Source: Batkoa obscura (Eukaryota; Entomophthoromycota; Entomophthoromycetes; Entomophthorales; Batkoaceae). Taken from it: a DNA stretch of 64,000 bases. A program made the position numbers and the translations under genes. Below, piece after piece: positions 11,508 through 23,718 of this stretch (its first letter is position 1; every line of letters begins with the position of its first letter). The stretch covers positions 558,001-622,000 of the forward strand of contig JASVEC010000012.1 in assembly GCA_030770535.1 (NCBI GenBank). The letters are read 5' to 3'. The notes beneath the pieces were generated by a model that did not search any database, was not told where the DNA came from, and saw nothing but the letters and a program-made list of their open reading frames with translations.

Positions 11508-12460
11508 CTATGCTTTTTGATTCTTATTTGCTTTTTTTGCTTTCTTTCCTTTATTTTATAATATTAATATAAGAAATTAAACTTGAATTTCATATCTAAA
11601 ATTACCTAATTTTTCAGTTTCTATATTGCTTATTTTTACTTCTCTTTTTTTATTTTCATTAACTTGATCTTCGAACAAATTTAATACTAATACATCTAAA
11701 AAATAAAAATAAATTACCTTTTTTGTTTTCATTAACTTCTTTTTTATCTTTGATCTTAATATTATCTATTGCTTTAGATTCATTATTATTTTGATTTTGT
11801 TGATTCTTTTTTCCTTTTTGATTTTGATTCTTATTTTGTTTAACTTGTACTTTCTTATCTACTACTTTAGTACTATCTTCAGTTTTAGATACTTCTTTAT
11901 CATCAGCTTCATGTTTATCCTTATTATCAGCGTTATTAATCACATTTAAATTTTCAATTTGTTTTTCATCTAAAATCAATTTAATTATTCATTTGAATTG
12001 ATTATTTAATTAATTTACCATTCCCATCCTTCAATTCATTCATCAACATTGCTCTCCTTTCTCTTCTTGCTACTCTCACCCTTTTTTTCTTTGGTTTATT
12101 TTCCTTTTTCTCCAAAGCTCTTTTTCTTAACATATGTTTTTTAGAATTCAAATGAAGCTCCAAATCTTGTTTTTTATGAAACAATTTATTGGGACATAAT
12201 TCACACTTCAATTCTTTATTTTCAGATAGTTCTCCAGCTATACTTTTGGCTATTAATTGTAACTCTTCTTCTGTAATGTTGAGATCGGTTAAATCTTCTT
12301 GGGTGATGGATTCATTCGAGTTGGAAGAATTTTCATTGTCAGATACTTCAGATCCTAATGGACTTTTGTTTGAGCTATCATCCGATTCATTCTCACTACC
12401 ACTATCCGAATCCCATCCCTCTTCTTTAACTTTAATTGCTTTTTCAATCCTTTTAAACAT
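11508..12460 (-). CDS. C2H2 zinc-finger protein with charged, low-complexity tail
   Basis: Four exons: 12460-12019, 11969-11718, 11695-11606 and 11548-11508; total 825 nt, 274 residues, with all three junctions in phase 1. The N-terminus is Ser/Asp/Glu-rich. A single zinc finger at about residues 85-110 reads CELC...HLNSKKH, a C-X2-C...H-X5-H spacing typical of U1/matrin-type fingers that bind double-stranded RNA or RNA-protein complexes. It is followed by a strongly basic stretch (KKKRVRVARRERRAMLM), probably a nuclear or nucleolar signal. Exons 2-4 encode Lys/Asn/Gln/Glu-rich sequence ending NKNQKA. The second exon has no ATG of its own; the frame and splice sites show it belongs to this gene. 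A ribosome-biogenesis role would fit, but that is inference. Confidence 0.72.
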
Positions 12461-12592
12461 TCTTATTTATTTAAAGAAAAGGAAAATAGAAAAAAATCAA
12501 TTTTCAACTAATTAAAACTATTATACTTGAGAAAAACTCACTTATTGAAAATTCTATCTCCAACTAAAATAACAAAAAAATAAAACGATAGT

Positions 12593-12696
12593 TTAATTGA
12601 TACTTTTTAATAGATAATCAAAGATACATACAATAGTAGATAAAGCAACAATAGCCATTGTCCTAAATAAAAAAACAAATTCGTTTAAAAAAAATA

Positions 12697-12749
<53 letters not shown>

Positions 12750-13660
12750 TCAAACTTACCAAAGATAACCAAAAGTATCGGACCAACAACCAATCACTGG
12801 AACATCTGGCATCACATTTCTTAAGTTAGGAAAAGCAAATAAGATCATTGCACCTAAAGGCAATAAAAATGGATTTGGTTTCAATTTCAATAATACCATT
12901 TTACAAATAATAAATAAATAAGCAAATGATAAGCACCACATAGCAAGTAATATTAAGATAGTAAAACATAATACTGTAGTAGAACGTCGAATATTTATGT
13001 AAAGTAATTGGGTTTCTTCCGAATCAATATCTGAGTCATATGTTAATTCAAAGCCTTGAGTTTGAGTCTCAAAGACCAAATTTGGTGAATATATATTCTC
13101 TTCTTCATCCCATATACCATATTCTAATAAGGATTGATATTTATCAAATGGATATAAAGATAAATCACCAGAATCAAAGTTGATCGTGTCATTGAAATCC
13201 CTAATTATAATAAATTAGAAAGTTATGAGTTTTTTTTTGGATAGGTTAGTATTAGTTTTTACCATCGCCAATTATTTTTTAATAGTTTAACTTGTTTTTT
13301 GGTATTAAAAAAATAAGCAATCTTCCGGGAAGGAAATTGAGACTCCGTATTTCGCTTTAATGTATCCCCCATGAAAAATGAAATACTTAAATCAAGTTGA
13401 TGTTTTTTACTATTCACTTTTAATACTTTTAAATATAAATTAAAGGAATCCGTATTTTTATAGGCCGATTTTCGTATTTCATTAATTGTACTTTGTACTT
13501 CCGTTTCTTTAAATTGAATTAAACTTATTGCTACAAATATACTATAAAATATTATTAAACTTAAGATTATTATTGTATATTGAAATTGAACTCTTTTTAA
13601 ACTTTTAGGTATTTGTATTTTGTTAGTTAATTGGTAATAAATATCTCTAATATTTTTCAT
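12593..13660 (-). CDS. DUF4436-like fungal membrane protein
   Basis: Three exons (13660-13263, 13200-12760, 12662-12593; sum 909 nt, 302 residues). An N-terminal TM segment (YTIIILSLIIFYSIFVAISL, ~28-47) is followed by a soluble domain with the YPFDKY motif and then a cluster of C-terminal TM segments (~200-220, 228-248 and the last exon). The motifs LYPFDKY, NVMPDVPVIG and SDTFGYLW match my memory of the DUF4436 family, membrane proteins of unknown function found in fungi and some bacteria. The second intron carries a long (ATT)n microsatellite at 12700-12746. The gene is 133 bp from the C2H2 gene and 205 bp from the OCRL-like gene, all on the same strand. Confidence 0.75.
12700..12746. repeat. 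(AAT)n microsatellite inside an intron
   Basis: About 15 trinucleotide units within intron 2 of the DUF4436-like gene. Similar, shorter tracts occur in OCRL-like introns near 15720-15750, 16393-16415 and 16540-16560. Confidence 0.9.
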
Positions 13661-13864
13661 TATTAATAAATTTTAAATAAATTATTGATTTATATCAATT
13701 GAAATTAAAATTATAGAACAAAAACAATTAAAATCAATTTATTAAATTTTAATATTTAAAAATGGTTAATTACTAAATATAGTAAGTTACTACTCGCGTT
13801 CAAAAAAATATCTCATTTAATAGTTCATTAAAATCTAAATATCCTTAATTCATTAAATATTAAG

Positions 13865-15720
13865 TTAATTACTATTTAAATCTTCTTGATGATCCACCAA
13901 AAAAAACATTAAAAACCATTTCTTTTTTTCTAGGGTAGCATCAAATCTTTCTGTAATATCTTTATCTGCTCTTAATATAACTGAAGAAAATACCACCGCT
14001 AATTAAAATATTAAATAATTAAATAATTAAATAATTAAATTATTAATTTATTGTTAAGTTACCTAATCTTTCTAATAAAAAATAATCCTCATGATTAGAA
14101 TGAGCTACTACTTCTTTAATTAAAGATATTATATAAATAAATGTATTTAAATGAACTCTTGGCATTGTTTCTAAAGCCTAATAATAATAATAATAATATT
14201 AATATTAATAATATTAAAAATAATATAATTAAAAATAGAAATTATTACTTGAGTAGCTGCTTCTTTACCAATAAGAGAAGCTTCTAAACATAAATCATAT
14301 AAATGAAAAGGAATAACAGGAATTGGTAAAGCTTCTAAAAATCGAATTAAAGTTTCTGCCATTGAATGAATGCCTTGTTTTGAAGGTGGAGATATTGGAT
14401 CAATTGGTGGTGGTTCAAAATATAATTGTAAATTGTCTTTTTGTAATGAAATATCGGATACTGAGGGTAATAATTGTTCAGAATCAATTAATAATCTAGC
14501 TAAATCAAATTCATTTCCTGTATCTAAACATTCTCTTATATAAACCATTGTTTCTTGTTCTCCTGGATTTAAAAATAAATTTTCCTAATTAAATCAAATT
14601 AAATTAAATAATTAATTGAGTATTATATATATTATATTATATTATTGTATTAATAGGTTAATTTTACTTACTACATCCATTCCATATTGATAAATAAAAT
14701 CAGCCATTCTCCATAAAACATGAGGTACAGATACCATATTATCAATTGAAAATAATTCACTAGTATTTGACATTTGTCTAATTGGTCTAGGTAATCTAGC
14801 TAAATATTCCAAAGGTACAGCAAAACAAGTTGGTAGATAATTTCCACTAACTGATATAAAATAATCTTTACCCCTTACTAAATGTAATATTAATATATCT
14901 TCTAAATTTTCTTTACCCATATTTAGTGTTGGTGCTGACCTTCTATCAACTAACATAATAAAATTTACTCTTAATTTTTCACCTGGCATAATCATACCAT
15001 TGGATGGATTAACCCAAAGCCATGGTTTACATATATTTGATTCATCCATTTTAGGTATAAATTGAAATTGTAAATAAACTTGTCCTGTATTTTCTATTGT
15101 CATACTTAATTCTTTAGAACATAAGTATTTGACTTCTCCAAAATTTAATTGAGAACAAGAAATAGAAGCATCTGGCATGATTTGATTCTCAAATTTATCT
15201 AATTCCCTTATCAAATTACCATGAACTTCTTGAAATTTATCTAATAAGAAAGTTTTGACTCGTGCTCTAAAATGAGCTGATACAGGTTTATGATCACTTG
15301 AAGTTAATTCCATATGAGCTTTATAACTTAATTGCTCCATTACTCCTTCTTCACTATCATTTTCACTTTTCCATAAAATTCTATCACAATAAGATGGGAT
15401 TCTTTTTTTTTCACTAATATAATAGTACTAATTAATTAATTATTATAATGATATTAATAATATCAAATTACCTTGAATCAAATTGATTTGTTCCAATATC
15501 ATATTTATAAGTTGGTTGAAAATCAATATCACCTTCTTTAAACCCAACAAATACTTTACCTGCGGATTGTTGTAATTTTAACTGATCATATTTTAATAAA
15601 TATTTATAATCTTTATCTTTTAACCTTGAAATCACTTGATCTGAAGATAAAGACAAACGATAATTGAGATCTCCTAACCAAATAAGATGACTATAAAGAA
15701 TATTATGATATTAATAAATA

Positions 15721-15756
<36 letters not shown>

Positions 15757-17866
15757 AATTAACTTACTCTGAATCGTAAATGGAGTTTAATTTTGGATTT
15801 CTTGGTAATGTCATTACATTAGTTTTGAAAAAAGGGGAGGGATTAAAACCATAACCTAAAGGTAATATAGTACCATTTGGACCAATTAAAGGTGGTGGTT
15901 CAGGAAATCCAATTCGCCGACAAATATCCATAAAATCTTGATTTCTTCTTTCAACTTGTGATGAATCTGCTGCTAAATGTGAATTTATAAAACAAAAATA
16001 ACTATCTTTTAATTTAATTCGAATTGCTACTGCTCCTTTATTTCCCTATTATGTATGTGTATATTAATTACGTTTATTTATTATATATTTTTATAAAATT
16101 AGATTAATAAAAAGCAAACTTACCATCATACCCATAATACCTACTCCAGCAGAATCTAAAGATATATCCGATACAGAAGAAAATAACTCATTTTTGATAA
16201 AAATAACTAAAAATATTCCAACTAATTGTTTTGATATTAATTTTGTATATCGATCTTTAATCTCTCCCAGTCCCTCTGTTACTGCTGTACACCATTCTTC
16301 TTCCCTTAAACTATCATGCATTAAAAATGCTTCTGCACTTAAATCTAATTCTTGAAATCTAATAAAAATGTTTAATAATTAATATCTAATTTTATTATTA
16401 TTATTATTATTATTATATTAATTAATATTACCCCAAAACATATAAATCAGGTTCAATTTCACTATCATTAAATAGCCAAGCACTTAATGGTTGATTGGAA
16501 TATTTTCCATTGACGTTCCATGTTCCAACAAATATACTTTATAATAATAATAATAATAATAATATTAAATCATACTATATTATAATATATTGTATCTTAC
16601 TTAATATGTTCATAATTAGTGAATTGAGCTTCCCTTTCTCTCATTTCTTTAGCTACCCATTCTTCTTTGATTTTTTTTAATCGTTTATTATTTTCTTGTT
16701 CCAAACTTAGATTATCATCAATCATATTAGGACTAGCCATTACTAACGGGTTCATTAAATCATTGATTGTACGTGTTTCTATTTATATTATAATAAGTTA
16801 AATTAAATTAAATTAAATTATAACTTTACCTGAAGCTTTAATATAAGGTGATAATGGTGACATTGGATTTGAAAATGTATTTGCTCTTGTATGGGCTGGT
16901 GAACTTGGTTGTTCAATTACAGAATAATATTTAATCCAACTATGAGTTATACCATCAGGACGAAAATTATGATTGACTTTTTATTTTTGATTAAATATTC
17001 AATATTTAATATTTAATATTTGAAATTACCTGCACTATTAATCAATCTTTTAATTTCAGCTACTAAAAATTGTAAACTATCTTTGGATTGTAATTCTAAA
17101 TTTAATTCTTTTTTCATACAACTTATCTTTATAAGTAGCTCTAAAAAAGCGCTATTTAAAATATATTCTATATATTTGTATTTTGAAATTACCATTCTTT
17201 GATTCATTAATTGATGATTCATCATCTAAATTCACTGGTTTACTTTGAACTTTCAAATAAATAATCTATTTAAAAAATGTATCAAAAAAATCTTACAAAT
17301 GGATATTTTAAAGTCAGAATAAATAGGTAATGTAAACCTAATCGTAGTCGAACGAGGTCCATTTCTTTTTAATAAAAAAATACTAGAAATAAAAAAAGCA
17401 TTAATTTATTCCCGTATTTAAATTTAAATTAAACCCACCAGCTCTCCTCTCCAGAAGCTTCTTTATTAATTATAACAGCTAAGAGCCTTTCTTCTTTCAA
17501 TCCAGAAGATCTAGTATATTTCACTTCACAACACATTAAGCATTCCTCTGTTGGCCTTAATAAACTATTAACTAATTCTTTTAATGGTAACCCAGTGATA
17601 GAACTTGGTCTTTGGCCAGTCGTAAATGTAGCTGAAGAATAATTATTTGATTTGGATTTAGTAGAAGTTTTATCTTTTATATCTAAGTATTCTTCTTTAA
17701 CTTCTTCGATCTCTTTTTCTTGCTTTTCTTTTGCTGTATCTTCCTTTCCTTCTTCTGGTTCTTCATCGAAGTTCTTTCCGTTCTCTTCCATTCTTTCGCT
17801 CAGTTCTTTTTCATCCCCTTTCACTTCTAAATCTAGCTCTTCAACCTTCTGCTCAATATTCTCCAT
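13865..17866 (-). CDS. OCRL/INPP5B-type inositol polyphosphate 5-phosphatase
   Basis: Removes the 5-phosphate from PI(4,5)P2 and related lipids on endosomal and Golgi membranes. The start at 17866 opens an acidic leader, then a region resembling the OCRL PH domain (LRPTEECLMCCEVKYT...). The catalytic domain shows VGTWNVNGK, FQELDLSAEAF, NKGAVAIRI, the key LGDLNYRL and PSYCDRILW, and SSDHKPVSAHF. An ASH domain follows (FGEVKYLCSKELSMTIENTGQVYLQF split over 15000-15150), then a RhoGAP-like domain (VPHVLWRMADFIYQYGMD to the end DHQEDLNSN). As in human OCRL, no arginine finger is evident in the RhoGAP part. The gene has about a dozen exons with 45-70-nt introns, some with (ATT)n tracts. Domain order and length match the OCRL family, so the assignment is strong. 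It fills most of the core between the inverted arms. Confidence 0.9.
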
Positions 17867-18199
17867 TTAAAAAAAGATGACTTCTTTTTTGTGGCGAGAA
17901 TTTACTCTAAAAAATAACTGAAAGCACGTGATTTGATACCAAGTTTTTTAGTTTAGTTTAATTGTGCAATCGTTTTGAAATTGCTAATAAATTGAAATTA
18001 ATTTATTAACCTTGGCTTTCCGTTGAACTCAAAGTGGAAATCAATGATCAATTTGTTTAATATAGAACAAAACCATTTTTTTAAAAATATTTTAATCTGA
18101 GAATATTTACTAGATTAAAACTTCGCCATACCCCCCTAATCATGGTTTTTACTTTGTTTTTAGTTACATTTTTTATTTCTCCTTTTTATCTCCCTTTAT
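17867..18199. other. Short intergenic region between OCRL-like start and right arm
   Basis: 333 bp upstream of the OCRL-like gene, ending exactly where the right inverted arm starts (GTGGCAGTACC). It contains a CACGTG motif near 17925 that could bind bHLH factors; otherwise nothing is recognisable. Confidence 0.4.
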
Positions 18200-19340
18200 G
18201 TGGCAGTACCATATATATAAATGCAAGACTTTGAAGTCCTTAAGCTTAGTGATATACTAACTGATGAGTTGATATAAGGTAAGTTCAATGTTTAGCCAAT
18301 AGAAATGGAGAGTTTTAAAGTCTTCTTAAATAAATATAAAATAAATAGTATAATTTAAATTAAGTTTAATAAATTAATATAACTAATAAGACTCAAAAGT
18401 AGAATTTATTTTAAAAATAAATAATAAAATAAATCTGAATAATAAGAGATTAAAAGGAAGAGATTCAATCGTTTATATACTTTATATAAGTATAAAATGC
18501 ATTAATTTACTATATTTTATATCCTTACTTAATATATACATCATTAAATAATAATAATAACTTTAATATTGATATTTTTTAAATCACTTTCTAAAATGCA
18601 TTTAATTTATATTAAATTCAGTTCAATTATAGAATTATATTTCAGAGTAAACAATTTGATTAAGTATCCTGATAGATGAAGTATAAACTAGTTTTTAATA
18701 TTCATTTATATCTTAACATCTTAATATTTTAATATTTTAATATTTTAATATTTTATTTCTATTACAATTTAAAGTATATTAAAAACATTTGTTATTATAA
18801 ATTAAATTAAATTAAATTAAATTAAATTAAATTAAATCAAATTTTCAATTCAAAAATTAATTATCTTTATTTCAAATTATTTGAAAGTTAAAAATATTAA
18901 AAAGTAAGTTTTTGAAATGAAATTTTAATATTTAACATGTTTATATGAAATTGATTGAAAACTAAGTTATTAAATGAAAATGAAATATTTTTATTAAATA
19001 TAATATTTATTATTATGATTAAATTAAAATTCATTCTTTTAAAATATACTTTATTTACTTAAAGAATAATAATTCATAATTACTTTAAAATTAAATATAT
19101 AATAAGCATTAATATTAATTGTTACCTTAGTTTTCTTATCTATAATCTATTTCAATGTCTTAGTAAGAAATAATCAAAACATAAGTTATAATGCTTAACT
19201 TGAGAAAGTACCTTAAGTACTATCCTTAAATTCAAAACCGATTACATCAATCAATTGAATAAGCTTACAAAAACGAAACGCCATATAAATGGTACTTCTA
19301 CTTTCTTTACACTTCATTTACGATAAAAACTAAACTTCAA
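18200..19340 (+). promoter_or_regulatory. Upstream region of bZIP copy 2
   Basis: Exact inverted match of 9421-10561, including the (TTAAA)n tract at 18799-18838. It presumably contains the bZIP promoter. No gene seen. Confidence 0.55.
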
Positions 19341-20090
19341 ATGAATTTTAGTACTCTTTGTGATAACGATTTGAATTATTTAAACCAAGACGATATTGTG
19401 TTTTCTACCGATTTACCCTCTACATTATTGAATGAACCTTCATATACTCCTTGTATCAATCAATCCTTCTGTTCTATGCCTTTTATTTATCATCAATTAA
19501 ATGAACAATTAAATAATATATCTTTTGATAAAGATATAATTAATGATTACAGCTGTGATACTTTTTCAAATCAATTAGTTACATGTAACCCATTTATTGA
19601 GAGCATAAATGAAGCAGTTATTGATACTTCAAAGGGTGATACACCTGATCAATTAATGAGTAATAATATAGCTTATTCACCTACTATTGAGAACAATCCC
19701 CTATTCCTTAGAGAAGGAAAAGAAGAAAAGCCCCGATTTAAACCTCGTTCCTTTTCATTGAGTGAAATAGATGGTATCCAAGTTTCAAGTAAACAACAAG
19801 TAAGAAGATATTCTTTAGATGAGTCACTTATCTTAGATAGTCAAGTTAAAGATAGTTGTGCTTTAAAAAGAGCAAGAAATCGGTTAGCAGCATTGAGATG
19901 TCGAGAGCGTAGGAAATTAAAGATTGAAAACCATGTTGAATCCATCCATTTAATGAATCAAGAAAATCATTCTCTTTATTTGAAAGTCACAGGTTTACAA
20001 AATGAAGCGTTTGTTTTGCATCAATTGTTAGCTAAGACGGATCCAAAGTGTAAACATCATTCGGAATTTAAAAGGCTACATCCTGCCTAA
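19341..20090 (+). CDS. bZIP transcription factor, copy 2 (Cys form)
   Basis: Intronless, 249 residues, complete. It is the same protein as copy 1 for about the first 185 residues. Its basic region reads KRARNRLAALRCRERRK, with Cys in place of Ser at the position of the redox-sensitive Cys of Fos and Jun (N-X-X-A-A-X-X-C-R). The zipper tail differs at several positions (VTGLQNEAFVLHQLL against ISGLQNDALILHQLL), and the C-terminus ends KHHSEFKRLHPA. The frame is open and conserved through the diverged part, and several of these changes are conservative, so both copies appear to be under selection rather than one being dead. The adjacent Zn2Cys6 gene in this arm is not intact. Confidence 0.9.
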   Translation: MNFSTLCDNDLNYLNQDDIVFSTDLPSTLLNEPSYTPCINQSFCSMPFIYHQLNEQLNNISFDKDIINDYSCDTFSNQLVTCNPFIESINEAVIDTSKGDTPDQLMSNNIAYSPTIENNPLFLREGKEEKPRFKPRSFSLSEIDGIQVSSKQQVRRYSLDESLILDSQVKDSCALKRARNRLAALRCRERRKLKIENHVESIHLMNQENHSLYLKVTGLQNEAFVLHQLLAKTDPKCKHHSEFKRLHPA

Positions 20091-21150
20091 GGCGGGGGTT
20101 GTTATTATCTATGCTACCCGGCCAATAATCGAATGCTTTATTTTATGCCTTATTAATCTTTGAAACTCGCCTTCTTCATTAATTGCTCTTCCTCTATTAT
20201 ATTCGATCATGTTATATCTTCTTTTGCTGTTCCCTGACTATCAATTAAAAACTCAAAATGCTTCAAATACTCTTTTATATCTTTACTTAAACAAGACAAT
20301 AGGAAATTAAAATATCTATAGTACAATAATATTTTATTAAAATTTTATATTTACAATATGGAGTAAGTAAAACATAAACTTTAGTATAAACTGTTTTAAT
20401 ATTTCTAAAATCAAAAATCATTTATGAGGAATAAAAACAAGCTATACTAGTTTAAACCAAAGGTTAATAAAACACACATCCTAATTATACGTAAAGGTAG
20501 AATACTATTGAAAGCATACTTGGAATTTTAACAAAGGTAACTTTCACTATATTTTAATATTCAGTCTAATTTAAGGCAGGAGGAATGATTAATCATAAAA
20601 GTAAACTACATAATTTTAAAATACGAGAAGTCATATTCTGCAATTTCTAATAAAATAAAGTACAAATTCATTGATTGTCTTTACTATGAATAAGGTTATT
20701 AGTAAAATATAATAATTGAATTAATTTATTAATCTATTGTTTTCTTTCATTTAGTATTCAATAGAAGTGTCTACTTCTTCATAAATAAAAAAGCTTTTGC
20801 AAAGAATTTTCAAATACTTAAACCAAACTTTAAAATAATACAATGTAAAGTGAAGTTCTGTATATTAAATGAACTTATTGAAAAAAAACCAACAAATAAA
20901 CTTATATAAAATTGAAAAGAAATAACAAAAAACAAAAAACAGTTAATTTACACTGAAACCTCATTTGTTAAAAGTAATTACAGGCACCTTGAAGTAAAGA
21001 TTTTAAGTAATAAGTTATCTCTAAATCTACAAACATTGAACTTATTTCTATTTATAGTAACATAAATAGAACAACCAAAGATAAATGAAATTCGAATCAT
21101 GGAAAAGTTAGGTAACCTATTTCAACTTGATATTAATTAATATTACAACC
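20091..21150. other. Spacer between bZIP copy 2 and the Zn2Cys6 pseudogene
   Basis: Diverged counterpart of 7668-8670. Recognisable blocks remain (for example near 20215-20245 and 20460-20545). No gene seen. Confidence 0.5.
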
Positions 21151-22757
21151 CAATTAAAAATTACAATAGATGTGACCAATGCTTTCAAGGATATCGGGCA
21201 TGCGATAGGCTTATGCCAAAGTATTCAAGATATATTAAGATTCAAAGTGAATGTATTTATGAAAGAAAGCCAATAGTAGAAAAGAATTTCTACCATATAG
21301 AGGGTAATATAACAACATTCAAAGTTAACAATAAAAACAAAAAAGCCAACCTTCCACTAGTAATTATAAGACGCAACCCGCAGATTCTATTGCTAATAAA
21401 AAAACTTTAATCTTGTTTATACGCCTATTTATGTTTACAAAATTTCAGTTTAAATATATTAGAGAATGCAATGGCTTATTTACAGTGTACTAACCCCTTT
21501 GTTTCAGACTGTGATACCTTGAAAATAATATCGCTCTTTGATTCTTTTGATGTACTTTGTATTAAAAAAAGTTCCAACCTTTGATATCAATTGAAAAAAT
21601 CAGTAGTTCAAATAGTATATTATCACAAGTATATGAGAACAATTTTAATTATAGTAAAAATATATTTCCAATATTTATTAAATCACAGTTTGACTTTAAT
21701 TCAAAGGGTTTACTGTTGAAGATGTGTATCTTGCTATCTGGGTTAAATCATATGGAAAGAAATGAAATGACAAGCTATTTATTTGATTTATTTCATTCTA
21801 GAATACATGAACAATTTAAATATTCTCATAGAATTCGTATTACTTTGGAGAATTTCTAAGTTGTATTGATATTTCTAATTGAATTTTATTCTTGTCCTTG
21901 GATTCTTGATAAACGTAATATTTATATTATTTATTGTGAAGAAGCGGCTTTGGCATTATGACTTCATATGTCAACTAATAAATTAGGGAATATAAAAAAT
22001 ATTCAAAAATTAATGATATATTCTAGTTTGAAAACATTCACTATGTTTACAAGAATCATGTATGGATCTTATATGTCCTAACCTTATCAACTATAATATC
22101 TTAACAAAATATTTAAAATTGCTATGCTAGATTTATTGAATGAATCAAATATTCAATTACTACTCAATAAAGATGTGGCTTTCTATTGGAGTTTGATATT
22201 GACTTCATTTTATAATGAGTTGGGATATATATTATTTTTAACAAGGTTATTAAAGGAGAAATATATGAATCCAAGTAAATTGAATGAAATGCCTACCAAT
22301 TCAAACCTTGATTTGATATCAAAAGCAAAAAAGTTACAAAAAAAATACATTACATTACTTATTTTATTAAACTTAAAATTTGATAATAAAGATAACAATT
22401 TTTCAATCCTTGATTGTCAATCTCATATTTTATATATAACAAGTTACATTGTACATTATCTAAATAGTTTGGAGTACTTCAATCCAGCTAAGAAAAGCAA
22501 GTTAGATAATAATACGAGTGGTTCAGCTATTGATTATCTAAACATAACCTTGATGGGATGTTATCTCACAATTTATTATGGGATTGGATATGATTTACTT
22601 TTGTTTGTCTTTTGCAAGGCGTTATAAACATAGAGGTAATATTAATTTTAACCCTACTTTTAGTAAAAAAGTCAGTTATTCAAAGGAGGATTCTAAGTTA
22701 ACTACGTTTTCTCATACTGCTAATATGCACGTTACTATGCTTTCATTTCCCTCAACT
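21151..22757 (+). pseudogene. Decayed copy of the Zn(II)2Cys6 transcription factor
   Basis: Clear homologue of the 6009-7667 gene, in the same relative place within the right arm. The initiating Met is gone, the zinc cluster has lost a ligand (the last 'MPKC' cysteine is now Tyr, and the next ligand is also changed), and the reading frame is broken by several stops and frameshifts near 21410, 21580, 21860-22080 and 22575. A stretch of about 455 bp (22122-22575) is nevertheless identical to the intact copy, encoding the same 150 or so residues from MLDLLNESNIQ to LTIYYG. A 35-40-bp deletion near 22580 follows. Decay plus a perfect patch implies recent gene conversion from the left arm. It cannot make a functional DNA-binding protein. 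Confidence 0.88.
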
Positions 22758-23557
22758 TAGGTTTTTAAATCGATAGTGTATAAAATGTTTTTGGAATTAA
22801 ATTATTTATTTATAATAAACTTATAATTTTCAGTGCTTTTTAAGGTGTTTTTATGCTTTATTATACTATTTGATAAATTATAGTGTATTATTTTAAAGTT
22901 TTAAATTTAACAAAATACCAAAATGTGATAATAAAAATGCCTTTTATTTATTTATTTATTTATTTATTTATTTGTTTAAAATAAAAGTACTAAAAATTAC
23001 AGTTCTCTATGACTTGTAAAACGTATAATTAATGTTAAGCTTTAAATTTTTTTAGGTTTTTCATAAATAATTTTAGCTATAGTAATATTTAAAAAAAAAA
23101 TAAAACACAAAATACAAAGTAAAATAAATAGAATTTATAGCTATATAATAAAGCAAATATAGATTTGTGTTTTCCTAGAAGTAACGGCACTCTTTATAGT
23201 AGAAAAAGGGAGAGTTATTAATTGCAACAGCAAATATTTTTGTGCATAAAAATAAGAACTGTAAGAGTAAAAATACTTTGTTACTCCAATTTATTACTTT
23301 TATTGTTTATAATTAAAAATCTAATATTGACTATGCTGTGCCCTTATAGCCAATTGAAAATCCAAAACTAATGCTATAACAAGGAAACCTACTACAGCTG
23401 TTTTTATACCTAGTCAATATTTTAAAAAAAACAGCAGTCATTTTGCAAAAAGTAATTTTTAGGGTTGTAATTTTACTCTCACCAAAAATGCCTATTCAAA
23501 TTTCGCATCATTATTTGAAAGAAAATTTATATTCTTATTATATTGCTGTATTTGACA
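22758..23557. other. Intergenic; contains (TTTA)n tract
   Basis: Outer end of the right arm to about 22900, then unique AT-rich DNA with a (TTTA)n run at 22944-22975. No gene seen. Confidence 0.4.
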
Positions 23558-23662
23558 TATGGGGGTGTTTTTTTTGGTTTCATTATTTTTTACATTTTTT
23601 AAGCGCTATTTGAGTTGAAAGGTTGTTAGTAAAACTCTTAAACAAAAAAATACATCCCCATA
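23558..23662 (+). mobile_element. MITE-like 105-bp element, copy b
   Basis: Starts TATGGGGGTG and ends CATCCCCATA, exactly 105 bp, same orientation as copy a. It has the family core (CATTTTTTAAGCGCTATTTGA) with a few substitutions. It lies roughly 650 bp outside the right arm. Confidence 0.85.
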
Positions 23663-23718
23663 TAATGGTTCTTTGACTTTTATAGCTACAATTATAAACC
23701 ATTAGAATTTATAAAGTT

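Larger units (their letters stand above)
18200..22900. repeat. Right arm of large inverted duplication
   Basis: Inverted partner of 5892-10561. The inner ~1.7 kb (18200 to about 19895) is identical to the left arm as far as I can read. The bZIP 3' end, the spacer and most of the Zn2Cys6 copy are diverged by substitutions and small indels. A patch at about 22122-22575 returns to perfect identity. Homology can be followed past the end of the zinc-cluster pseudogene to about 22900. Confidence 0.9.

Noticed and set aside
11659-11979. Separate gene starting at 11979
   Set aside because: The frame opens at TTG, not ATG; splice sites and phase join it to the C2H2 exon at 12019, and the total length is a multiple of three.
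21213-22760. Several small genes in the right arm
   Set aside because: Fragments of a single decayed Zn2Cys6 copy, as shown by alignment with the intact gene at 6009-7667.
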